From: Gordionus sp. m RMFG-2023
Lineage: Eukaryota; Nematomorpha; Gordioida; Chordodea; Parachordodidae
Direction of reading: 5' to 3'
Assembly: GCF_954871325.1 (NCBI RefSeq)
Contig: NC_088775.1
Location: 54,041,561 to 54,105,560 of the forward strand
Length of the DNA: 64,000 nucleotides
This document shows positions 23,274 to 33,252 of this stretch, piece after piece (within the stretch, counting starts at the first letter, position 1; every line of letters starts with the position of its first letter). The notes beneath the pieces were generated by a model, which saw only the letters and a list, made by a program, of their open reading frames with translations, did not search any database and was not told the DNA's origin. Both the position numbers and the translations under genes were made by a program.

Positions 23274-23530
23274 CTATTTTTTCAAATGGGTACTATTTTT
23301 TCAAATGGGTAGTATTTTTTCAAATGGGTATACTATTTTTTCAAAATGGGTATACTATTTTTTCAAAATGGGTACTATTTTTTCAAAATGGGTACTAATT
23401 TTTCAAAATGGGTACTATTTTTTCAAAATGGGTACTATTTTTTCAAAATGGGTACTAATTTTTCAAAATGGGTACTATTTTTCAAAATAGGTATTTTATC
23501 AAAATTTTATCAAAATAGGTAATAATATTC
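23274..23530 (+). repeat. Minisatellite GGTACTATTTTTTCAAAAT, about 13 copies
   Basis: Units of 18-21 bp are highly uniform in the centre (23340-23480) and decay at both edges, as expected for an array that expands by slippage or unequal exchange. The 61-codon ORF over it is an artefact of the periodicity. Confidence 0.9.
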
Positions 23531-23534
23531 AAAA

Positions 23535-23998
23535 TAGTATATTTTATACATATTTTTAATTTCTACTTCTTTGTACTCCAGTTACTTTATTTATACTATA
23601 TATAAAAGAATTTAAACATGTTACATAATAATTAAGCGCCCAGCTCTATAATATTATACACAAACATACATGAAAATGATAAAATATGAATGAATGATCG
23701 CTACTTTCAATTTTACCTAATAAATACATCTAAAAAATTTTAAAATATATTTTTTATAAAATCTAAAATTATAATCCTTTTATTTAATTTAATTTTGAAA
23801 TTTAAATTTATATTTAAAAATATACATTATTGTTATATATTAGATATAAACAGTTGTTAAATAGCAATTTGTATTTAATTTATATTTCGCGCATTCATTA
23901 AATTATATATTTTTGAAATTCCGTTATTGGTATGTCCTTGCTTTTATCTTATTTTATATTTCATTTTACATTTTATATTAAGCATTATAAATCTTGTT
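23535..23998. other. AT-rich DNA left of the hAT N gene
   Basis: No terminal repeat was seen here. If the inversion model is right, the left inversion breakpoint lies in or near this stretch, because the left end of hAT N is found at 34700 instead. Confidence 0.35.
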
Positions 23999-24193
23999 AT
24001 GTGTGAGATTGTTGAAGATATTGAAATTTCTTTGGAAAATGAGCAAAATATAGATGATCCTTTCCCAAAATTCAAGAAATACTTTAATCTTGAAGAAAAA
24101 ATTAATACTGGATATCGGTTTCGGTGCAAGATGTGCCGCAAAATTATTTCTTCAAATCATACGAGCAGCTTTAATTTGAAAAAACATTTAAAG
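23999..24193 (+). pseudogene. hAT N transposase, first exon (BED zinc finger)
   Basis: From ATG 23999 the frame gives an acidic start, FPKFKKYFNL, then RFRCKMCRKIISS (C-x2-C) and SSFNLKKHLK with the zinc-binding histidine, a BED finger of the same subtype as at 9821. A donor (aag|gtaata) ends the exon at 24193. An acceptor (ataattttag) opens the next at 24393. BED fingers bind the transposon ends. The catalytic middle of the gene is missing downstream, so this is a deletion derivative. Confidence 0.75.
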
Positions 24194-24392
24194 GTAATAT
24201 ATTAAACAAATTTAATATCAATGTGTAGGTTAATCTTTAATTTTTAAAATAAATTAAAATCAAAAACCAATCATTTTTTTTATATATTCATAAATTTTAT
24301 CTATTTAAAACATTTTAAAATAGTTATTTCAATCATTTTTATGTATACTTATCTCCTACATAATTTTTATTCTAAATATTTTATAATTTTAG

Positions 24393-25045
24393 ACTGTGCA
24401 CACTTCAAATTATAAAGAGATTGAAAAATATCTCAAAAGTTTTGGGATAATGGATGAAGATAAACCCACTTCCAAATCAAATTTAATACAAACAAAATTA
24501 ACCAATTTGGATTCATCAACACCTGGTGTATCCCAAAAATTGGCTGACAAAGTCATTATGAACTTTATGATAGATACAGTTCAACCATTATCCTTGGTGA
24601 TGATTCTTTTATAAAGATGATAAACACTTTTTCTCCACGGACCAAGATCATCCTAGTTTCAAGTTAAATTGGCCATACATTAATTTGACTGAATCTAAAG
24701 GGCAACTTGATAGGCTGATGGTAACGTTAAAAAATGGTATGTAACCACGATATTATAGCAAGATCGAAACCGCAGCCTTCCATAGACGATTTTTTTGAAA
24801 TAAATAATAATAATATTATTGAACCTCTAGATGCTTTTTTTAAATCTAAAAATACTAATTTAAATATTTTTGATGATTTTTTTCATATAAAAAGTTTGTT
24901 TATTAAATTTAATACTGCGTTGCCCTCAAGTGCTAGTACTGAACGATTATTTAGTATGGCAAAGCTTATACTTTCTGATCGTCGCTCTAGACTTGGGGAT
25001 GACAGTACCGAAATGTTATTATTATTAAAGTGCAATAATAAATAA
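24393..25045 (+). pseudogene. hAT N transposase, second exon with dimerisation region
   Basis: The first 70 codons (VHTSNYKEIEKYLKSFGIMD) continue the N-terminal domain after a 199-bp intron. The frame breaks near 24614-24740, and the segment that should hold the DDE/RNase-H-like core is absent. It resumes at 24750-25045 with KPQPSIDDFFEINNNN and the hAT C-terminal dimerisation motif FNTALPSSASTERLFSMAK, SDRRSRLGDDSTEMLLL, ending at a natural stop. Keeping the DNA-binding and dimerisation parts while losing catalysis is the same pattern as the 9821 gene. Confidence 0.8.
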
Positions 25046-25276
25046 ATTATATATATATGTAACAAATTATAGTAATGTTTTTATATCAATATTTTATTTG
25101 TGGAAATAAAGTTACGTAAAAAAAAATATTTAAAAAAAAATCAAAGTAGCGTAAAAAGTAGCTAATAGCGCGCTACTCATTTGAAAATTATAGCGGTAGC
25201 GATAGCGCGCTACTTTTTTTATAAAATAGCGGTAGCGATAGCGCGCTACTTTTAAAAGTAGCGTTTAACAACACTG
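25046..25276 (+). mobile_element. Right end of hAT N
   Basis: Several copies of tagcggtagcgatagcgcgc and its inverse precede the end agtagcgtttaacaacactg at 25276. The 8-bp flank is actctctg (25277-25284), the reverse complement of the cagagagt flank found beside the other end of this element at 34701. Confidence 0.85.
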
Positions 25277-26902
25277 ACTCTCTGTTACCATTTTAGACAA
25301 TGTTTTATAGAATGGACTAATATCGAAAAATTTATAGGCCCAACCAAATCAACTATTCTTGAAGAAAAGAATATAAACCACTAATCTAAATCATAAAACT
25401 ATATGGTGGTTAGAAATTCCATTTAGATGACATGGTGGAAGCTAGATAGGTAATCGAGAATTATTTTGAGATATTAAATTTTTAAATGATTATCTTCCAT
25501 TTCTAATGATATATAAACGACTATACAGTTGACAATTGTTGCTTATCTCAAATATGCAATCCAATGTTCTCAGCAGCTTTAGTAATAATCTTAAATTACA
25601 TAGCCACACAAATAATAGATGTTGGTTAATTTACAGTCATAGACATGACACTCACGATGTTAACTAATATCAGAATTTTTTAGGTTAGGTAAATTGATAA
25701 AACAAAAACACTAAAAATCTTTAGAAGAAATTATATAAATATATTGTAGCCTTGAATTTACACGGCAAGGATATCATATTAGAAATGAAACATTTTGGAA
25801 TTATATAAATATATTGTAGCCTTGAATTATTTATATGGCAAGGATATCATATTAGAAATGAAACATTTTGTAACAATAAAATAAGAACCAGAGTGATATG
25901 ATGAAAGCAATTGATTATATTATTGTCACACCACCTCTAGTTGGTATATTTAAAAATAATAGTAGTTTGTAATAATATCAAAAATATGCTCGTATTAAAA
26001 ATTTAACTCAAAACTGTATTTCAAAGAAGAAAAAAATAGCTTTCCTAAAAACACGTAAAAAAAAGAGAAGAAAAGTTATATAATTTATTACATCCATTGT
26101 GAGATGAATAATAAGATGTTTAATTTTTAATAAAATTAAAATAAATAGGTGACGTTAAAGAATTGTATGTAAATAGTTTCTTATATTTATTATCAAAAAC
26201 ATTTATTAGTAAAATTTATTAAATATTAACTGTAATATATTATATAACGTCAAATAAGTCTGTAAAAGTGGCATTTTACCTAATATTTTATAACCAATTA
26301 TATATAATAGAGGATTATAAACTATATGTCTACTTACTTTTATAAAGAATTCTCTTATACTTATTTGGACCGTGATAATATTTCTAGGAAGAGGCATAGT
26401 AATTAAATTAAAAATGAATAATATAGTTAATTAGTGATTTTGAACTCGGCTAATTATAATATATAATTTGTAAATTTCCAATTTATAAATGATTAAATTT
26501 ATTTAATTAGGATTATATAATAATTTAAATAATAAAAAGTCAATTAAGCTTCAACTGTTAATGCTAAATTAATATTTAGTGAGTGATATTTATATTTTAT
26601 TTTTAACACAGAATTTGATTGCAAGCTGACATAGTGAAAATATAATTTATATGTATTAATCTAATCTAATAATTAAAATAGTATTCACTTAATAAAGATT
26701 TAGATAGTCATTAATTTTAAAATAATAAAATTAAATCTATACATTACTTAATAGAATTATAAAAGAAATCGTTCAGGGGGCAATAATTTATTTTTAGTAC
26801 AAGCGGATATTAAGGAGCCATTAAAAACAAATTGCGTCAGGGGGCTATTCAAATTTTTCAGGGGGCTCGAGCCCTTGAGCCGCCCCCCAAGTGACGCCAC
26901 TG
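25277..26902 (-). mobile_element. Left half of a second hAT A copy, reverse orientation
   Basis: This is the reverse complement of the left part of hAT A (19025-21319, without the nested 20425 element), aligned throughout, for example atagtgaaaatataatttat and the cagttgaagctt region. It stops exactly at actctctg against hAT N. Its outer end is gtgacgccactg (26902), with flank cttcaact (26903-26910). The reverse complement of that flank, agttgaag, matches the agttgaac flank of the right half at 34977-34984. A coding remnant comparable to that in hAT A lies at 25370-25700. Confidence 0.85.
25730..25872. repeat. Tandem duplication of about 70 bp inside the hAT A copy
   Basis: The blocks aattatataaatatattgta, gccttgaatt, ggcaaggatatcatattag and aaatgaaacattttg occur twice in a row. 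The corresponding place in hAT A (about 19965-20020) has a single copy, so the duplication arose after the copies separated. Confidence 0.85.
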
Positions 26903-27592
26903 CTTCAACTTTATGAAGCTTTATCCAATTCGATGAAGAAAAAGATAAATGAACTATTCTCGAAGATATAAATTATTACTGATAATTATAAAATCTCAAA
27001 AGCTCTTAAAGATAAAAATCAAAATCGGCACTTCCTCTACAAAGAAGAGGGGAAGGGATCTGACGGCTTAATAAATGCTTGGAAATCTAAAGTACATGAT
27101 TTAAGTTATATTAAAAAACTAAATCATAGATTGCAAATGTTGATTAAAATAAATAATACATGACACATAAAAAATCAAATAAGATATAAAGTAAAATTTA
27201 AATGACAAAAAACTAAAGATAAAATATAAAAAGTAAAAAGTAAAACACAAGAAATTAAATATAAAAATGAAAGATAAAAAATTAATAAAACATAAAAAAA
27301 GTATAAATTATCATAAGTGTAAAGTAAGATATAGACTAATCAAAATAATGATGACCTATATCACAAACCTAGGAAAATACATGTTATAATATTGAGATAA
27401 TAGACGCTACAAATTACAACATAAAACGCCAGCAATGCGAAGAAACCAATGCAAGTCAATCAGCTAAAAGCTTAAGCTAACAACTTACCGAGGAAAACAA
27501 CAAGCTCTACTCAGCAACATAACGAGGAACAACATAAAACTCTATTTAACAATGTAACGAGGAACAACAACTAGGGTTTTCTCAGAGGAGAA
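26903..27592 (+). other. Retroelement internal remnant ending in a polypurine tract
   Basis: The stretch contains a short protein-like piece (HFLYKEEGKGSDGLINAW near 27030) that I cannot assign, repeated gaggaaaacaacaa-type text, and finally the purine run cagaggagaa at 27583-27592, directly before an LTR start. The position and purine bias fit the 3' polypurine tract of an LTR retroelement. Confidence 0.45.
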
Positions 27593-28936
27593 TGTTAGTA
27601 TACTAGATTTTAATTTAAATAGTTTTAATTTTTTATATCTATGTTTTTTATTTATTTTTTGTCAAAACTTTTAACTTCAGTATTAATGTTTTAAATTATT
27701 GTTATATATCCTAAAGATATATTTTCGTTATATTTTACTTCAAAATTATATTAACATAACCTATGTATAGTTCAAAAGAGTAATTCAAATCATGAATTTT
27801 AAAATGTAACTTAAAATAGGGATGATTAAATAAATGTATTATTTAATCATTCAAATGATAATTAAAATGATATAAAATTATTTGTAAAAAATATAATATT
27901 TAATGATTGAAAATAAATATAAATATATTATAAAATAAACAGGATTACTAATAAATTATGTATACAATACCATATTTTTCAACATTTATATATTGTAAAG
28001 TATATGTATTGTTTATCTTTTTTTTAATTATCACTTTTCTTTTGAGTGTTGTGTTTCTAGATCTTTTGTTTTTACTTTTTTAAAAAAAATATATTAGTTT
28101 TTTTTACGACAAGTAGCAATTGTAAAATGATTAAAAATAATTTCGTAATAACATGAATAAAAAAGTTATTTAGGATAAAAAGATGTATAAATACGCGATA
28201 AAATTATACGGCTATGTTTTTGATCTAATTTTTACGTCGTATACATTTTACTTTAAAATGAATTGTGAATACTGATGACTTTTTTTCTTGATTTTACTTA
28301 GGAATTCCGATAAGATAAATTCTTTCTTGAACCTACTTGAAAATCAAATGGTAACTAATGTTTTAGACTATGATCGTTTGTTTAAATAAAAAAGGCACTA
28401 ATGAGAAATCAGTTTCTTCGTTTTAAATTAATTTAGGATACAAACCCACTTGTGGAGAAATCCGTTCCTTCTTATTTAAATAAATTTATGATTAAAGTCC
28501 ACATTGTTACTGATGCTCGGAGAAATCGGTTCCTTCTTTTTCATAATAATTTTGATTAAAATCTTCACTAATACTGCGGCGAGGATAAATCCACTCCTTC
28601 ATTTTCAATTTAATTTAGAAGGAACACTTATATGGTGGAGTGGCGGTGTCCATCACGGTTCTAAAATGTTGGACTTAGTTGCTATATTAAAAATTATGGT
28701 TTAACTTAGACTGGTTACGAACACAATCCCCTTTTCCTTATTTAAACACACCCCCGATCATATCGGGCCGTGACTATTGTCGTCTTATTTACATGTTCAT
28801 CTAGACTATGGTTAAAGCGCCACCACTAAAGCCGGGTCTCCAAGTACTCGCCCTTAAAAATCTCGATGGATCGATCTTGATCGAACCATCACCCCCATTG
28901 CTCGGGCGCTTGCTTATTCGTCCTCTAACTTTTCAG
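27593..28936 (+). repeat. 3' LTR of a Gypsy-like element
   Basis: It starts tgttagtatactagattt after a polypurine tract. The first 270 bp match, in reverse, 35290-35548, where a second LTR starts tgctaatataatcgattt. The second half (28380-28720) contains imperfect 60-bp repeats with gagaaatccgttcc-type motifs that resemble the LTR repeats of the Gypsy element at 39035-43876. The right border is uncertain because a MITE begins at 28937. Confidence 0.55.
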
Positions 28937-29285
28937 TATATATGTCGTATGGGGATTCAGAATCCGTGGTGATTCGGAATCTCTCAATTTTTAATCATCT
29001 ACTAAGGGCGATTAAAATCTGATTTTACAGGAATTGTATTCTATAATGTGTAGAGTATTTACCCTATAAATTTCGGCCATAGACATTTTAGTATTTATTA
29101 ATTTATATAAAAAATCCATATAAAATATTATAAATTAGAAGTGGTTCTAAAGTTCATGGCAAAATTGTTTGAAATTTACTGGATACATGCTTAAATACAA
29201 TAAAACCAGATTTTTAAAATCCAATAATCGCCCTTAGCAAATAATTTAAATTGGGCGATTCCGAATCCCCATACGACATATATAT
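28937..29285. mobile_element. MITE with long (about 85-bp) terminal inverted repeats
   Basis: The left end (tatatatgtcgtatggggat) and right end (atccccatacgacatatata) are inverse, and the pairing extends inwards through gattcggaatc and taagggcgatta to about 85 bp each side. The interior is about 170 bp and noncoding. The ends lie in alternating TA, so a TA target site is possible, as in Tc1/mariner-type MITEs. Confidence 0.8.
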
Positions 29286-29337
29286 ACACAACAATACAAT
29301 AATAAATATTACCTCTTTGTTTGTTTTTGTTAAATAA

Positions 29338-29490
29338 TTTGATTTTATTTTTTATACCTTGGGGCGAGATTATTTTTAGTTTGTATTAACGTTATAATTT
29401 ATGTTTGTTTTGATTTTATTTTTTATACTTTTTGGCGAGATTATTTTTAGTTTGTATTAACGTTTTATTTTATCGTTACAATTTATGTTT
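29338..29490 (+). repeat. Tandem duplication of about 75 bp
   Basis: The blocks ttgattttattttttatac, ggcgagattatttttagt and ttgtattaacgtt occur twice in direct order. Confidence 0.8.
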
Positions 29491-29814
29491 GTTTCTTAAC
29501 TTAAAAATCAATTTCGTTGATCGTTTGATAAAGATATAATGAGAATATTTTTCTTTTGTTGGGGAGAGATTAATAAATTTTTGATTTATAATAAATATGT
29601 AATTTATAAATAATTTTACAACAAATGTAATTCGTTTATTCTATGTAATTTAACAATAATGAATATCTGATTTATAATAACAAACTTATTTCCATAAATC
29701 CCTCATGTTTCTTCAGTTTTAAAATATAGATATTATAAATAGTAAAAAAATATTATAATTACCTTACATTTGACATCCATATTGAATATTTATGTGATAA
29801 AAAAAATTAAATTC

Positions 29815-29905
29815 CTGACCTCCCAGACCTAGACCTGCCTACTTAGAGTGATATCAAAGGATAATGAAATATTATTTTATTTGATACCCGCGGGAGAGGG
29901 TTGAG
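29815..29905 (-). repeat. Inverted partial copy of the 250-bp unit at 31594-32188
   Basis: In reverse complement this reads ggtatcaaataaaa, then aggcaggtctaggtctggga and ggtcagga, the same landmarks as the tandem unit 1.7 kb to the right. It may be one end of an older element whose other end is the tandem array. Confidence 0.55.
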
Positions 29906-30159
29906 GGGTTATCTGCAGTTTTCTTCCGATTTTTTAAGGAGGGTAGGGGTTGGGCATTTAAGGGGGTAGGCTAGAGGTAGTATAAATATATTGTGGGGTT
30001 ATATATTAAATTTTTAGATAAATAGGGCAAATATATATCGTTGTAAAAAAATATTTAATACTTTTATTTTAGACCTTTATAATAAGACAATGATATTACT
30101 AAAAATAGAACAAATTATTGATAATCATTATCATTATTTTATAATAAATCTTATTTCTG

Positions 30160-30375
30160 GATAGTTTCCGCTTTCTTTTTAAATGCAATTTTAAATGATT
30201 AGACATTCTATCAGCAAACTCATATTCATGCCTAACAATATACTATAATATTTATTCATGCTCTAAATAATAACTCTTTTACATTCCCATTTTTAGTTGG
30301 TAGTAGAATTTATACAAGTTGCAGTACTAACCTTGTAGTGTACATCGCAACGTTTGCATTTTCGCCTAGTTTTTT
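30160..30375 (-). pseudogene. BED-finger relic split by a short intron
   Basis: On the minus strand RKCKRCDVHYK (C-x2-C) is followed by a gttagt donor-like site. About 100 bp later, after a ttgttag acceptor-like site, comes HEYEFADRMSNHLKLHLK, which supplies the histidine half of a BED-type zinc finger. Downstream transposase domains were not found. It is probably the start of another hAT gene. Decay elsewhere makes activity unlikely. Confidence 0.4.
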
Positions 30376-30399
30376 TTTGGATTATCTGTAATTGGATTT

Positions 30400-30990
30400 A
30401 ATAATTGAAATCTAATCGAAAAGTTGTTTCATCTTCTAATTCCCTGGTGGGACTAAACCGTATTTGCGTGTAGACATTAAAAAAAATAAAATTAATAGCA
30501 TTTCAATATAGTATATTTAATCAATATAATAGCTTTTTAATAAATTTATCTCGTCAAAATCATTATTAGAACTTTCATATAGGAAAGCCTGCGAGTCGAA
30601 AGAAAGATTTAAATCAGAGTCTACAAAATCAAACGTATACTTTTAATGCAATTTAAAATAATGTTTTCTATTTTCTTTTAATATTTTTACAATTTTGTTT
30701 ATTTCCATATAATAAAATAATAATTTAATTAAAAGGGAAGGACGGGGGGGGGGGGGAAGAAATGTAAATAGTTTATTTTTTAATCTGGAAAAATAATTTT
30801 AAATAAAAAAAAACGGATGGGAAAAAATTAGATATTAATAGTAGAAATATTAAAAATAAATATAATATATTTAAAAAAATCCTACCCACCAGGCCTGAAA
30901 TTTTTTTTAAAAAAAAATCCATTTTAATAACTAATTTAAATTCATTTTTATATTTAAAAAAAAGGGTGTGTTTATTTTATATTTTTATTT
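30400..30990. other. AT-rich DNA with a long poly-G run
   Basis: A run of about 14 G lies at about 30746-30759. Nothing else is supported. Confidence 0.45.
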
Positions 30991-30997
30991 ATAGTTA

Positions 30998-31340
30998 TAA
31001 TAAAGAAAATATTTTATTGTTTTATTTATATTATATATAAAAATGTAATTATTTTTTAAAAAAAATATGAATCAAGATAATAAGGAAGAAAGTAAAATAA
31101 AAAGAAAAGAAAAGTAAATAATATTTTATTCTTTCATCAAGGCGGTGCAGGGAGAAAAGAAATATAAATAAAAAAAGAAAAATATTTTATTGTTTTATTT
31201 ATATTATATATAAAACTGCAGTTATTTTTTTTGAAAAATATGAATCAAAATATTAAGGAAGAAAAAGTAAAATAAAAAGAAAAGTAAATAATATTTTTTT
31301 CTTTCATCAAGGCAGGGCAGGAAGAAAAGCAATAATATGT
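30998..31340. repeat. Tandem duplication of about 170 bp
   Basis: The blocks attttattgttttatttata, atatgaatcaa, aaggaagaaa, ttctttcatcaaggc and cagggagaaaag occur twice, starting near 31005 and 31175. Confidence 0.85.
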
Positions 31341-31593
31341 AAATATAAAATTTAAAATCGTCTGGGCTTTTAATAATTCTATTTACATGTGTATAAATGT
31401 TATGAGTATGACCTTCGAACAAGTGTTGTTAAACGTAGTGTTGTTAATTGGTTGGTTGTGTAAAACCCAGACCCGGGGTTTGGGTCTAAAAAAACCAAAC
31501 CAGCTCTGAGCACGAACCCCGAGCACAGACCCGGGTGATTTTGTTGTGTTGCGAGTTGTGACGATTTAATAAACATGTTGATAATTAAAATTT

Positions 31594-32188
31594 TTTTATT
31601 GTAATAATAATAATCACTGATAGAGGGTGGGGCAGGTCTAGGTCTTGGGGGGTCAGGGATAATTTTTTCTACACAAAATATCGATATGGGTATCAAATAA
31701 AAACTAATTTCATATCTTTAGATTAAAAGTATTCATTTTTTGTCTTGATGGGTATGACTTGGTCTGGGGGGTGGATGGATAAGGGGGGGGGGGTTGTAAA
31801 AAATAATTTTTTTTATATGGGTATCAAATAAAAGGTAATTAAAATATTATTTTTATTGTAATAATAATAATCACTCATAATGGGCGGGTTTAGGTCTTGG
31901 AGGATCAGGAATATTTTTATCAAAACAAAATATTGATATGGGTATCAAATAAAATCTAAATATCTTTAGATTGAAAGTATTCATTTTTTATCTTGATGGG
32001 TATGACTTAGTCTGGGGGGGGGGGGTGGATGAAGGGGGGAGGGTGTAAAAAATAATTTTTTTTATATGGGTATTAAATAAAAGGTAATTAAAATATTTTA
32101 TTGTAATAATAATAATCACTCATAGAGGGCGGGTATAAGTCTTGGGGGGGGTCAGGTATATTTTTATCAACACAAAATATCGATATGG
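31594..32188 (+). repeat. Tandem array, 245-257 bp unit, 2.4 copies
   Basis: The marker gtaataataataatcact starts at 31601, 31858 and 32103. Each unit contains aggtcttgg-gg, a gatatgggtatcaaataaa block and G-rich runs up to about 13 bases. The third unit ends abruptly at cgatatggg where a tagtgttgttaattgg sequence begins (about 32189). Confidence 0.85.
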
Positions 32189-32456
32189 GTAGTGTTGTTA
32201 ATTGGTTGGTGTATACTTAAATCTGTCATATTATTTAAAAACTAAGTCAATCATCTTCATATTGTCATTAGTAGTCCTAGATAAACTAGTGACTTCTAGT
32301 TTTTATAAATTTAGTTGGATTTTTTAATTAAAAATAATCACTGCTTAAAAATGGCTAATATGTACCCCGCCAAAACCTCCGCTATTTTAAAATAAGATTC
32401 CTCCTTATCATGGTTAAAACGTGATAATACCGTATTATCAATCCTTAACTTAAAAC

Positions 32457-33252
32457 TAGGGATATACCGATATTTTTTATCCGATCGGATCGGGTCGATA
32501 TATCACCTATTTATAATATCGGTTATCGGCCAATATTATAAAATTTGCCGATCCGATCCGATATAAAATGGCGTCTTTAACAAAAATAAAATGTTATAAA
32601 TTTTTTAAAATAAGTTATATCTAAAATCATTTATTTTTATAAATAAAATCGAAATCCATATTTTTTTATATTAATAATTAATTAATTCTGCCATATTGTT
32701 GTTTTTTTGTGCATTCTGTTTATAAAAGTGTGCAATAATCTCTTCAGAATCTGTTTTTAGTGAAGCTGGTGATATTGACAGTTACCATCGCCGCAGGTTG
32801 ATTTCTGATAAATGGGAAATTTTGGTATTTTTAATAAGAAATCTTCGATTTATTAATGTTAAATATTGTTTTAAATATTTATTCAAATTTCATAATATAT
32901 CTGTTTATTACTTATTACATATATAGATTAATGTAATTACTTAATATATATATAAATTAATGTTATTACTTATTATATAAAAGTGATTTAACTATAAAAA
33001 TATTTTATATACTTTAGATTGCAATAGAATTGAATATAAACTATAACTGATCATTATAATATATTTAAATGACATAAGTTATGGAATAATTAAATTATAG
33101 ATGTTATACTAATAAAAAGTAAAATACAAATTAAAACCATTGGTATCTTTAATACAAAATTAGATATGATATCGGATCGGTAATTGGCCGATTTCAATTT
33201 AACATCGGGAATATCGGATCGGCCTCCAAAAAATGATATCGGTACACACCTA
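32457..33252 (+). mobile_element. hAT with perfect CTTAAAAC target duplication
   Basis: The left end is tagggatataccgatatttt and the right end is gatatcggtacacaccta. The 8-bp duplications cttaaaac at 32449-32456 and 33253-33260 are identical, so this is the youngest layer of this stack. Subterminal regions repeat ccgatccgat. Confidence 0.92.
32741..32850 (+). pseudogene. hAT transposase C-terminal dimerisation remnant
   Basis: The plus strand reads SSESVFSEAGDIDSYHRRRL and then SDKWEILVFLIRNL, which is the hAT dimerisation signature: S-x-E-x-x-F-S-x-A-G, then R-x-x-L, then an E-x-L-x-F-L helix. The rest of the transposase is missing. The host element is only 796 bp, a non-autonomous derivative. 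Confidence 0.75.

Noticed and set aside
23305-23490. A 61-residue repeat protein
   Set aside because: The frame is a by-product of the 18-19 bp minisatellite, and the period is not a multiple of three throughout.
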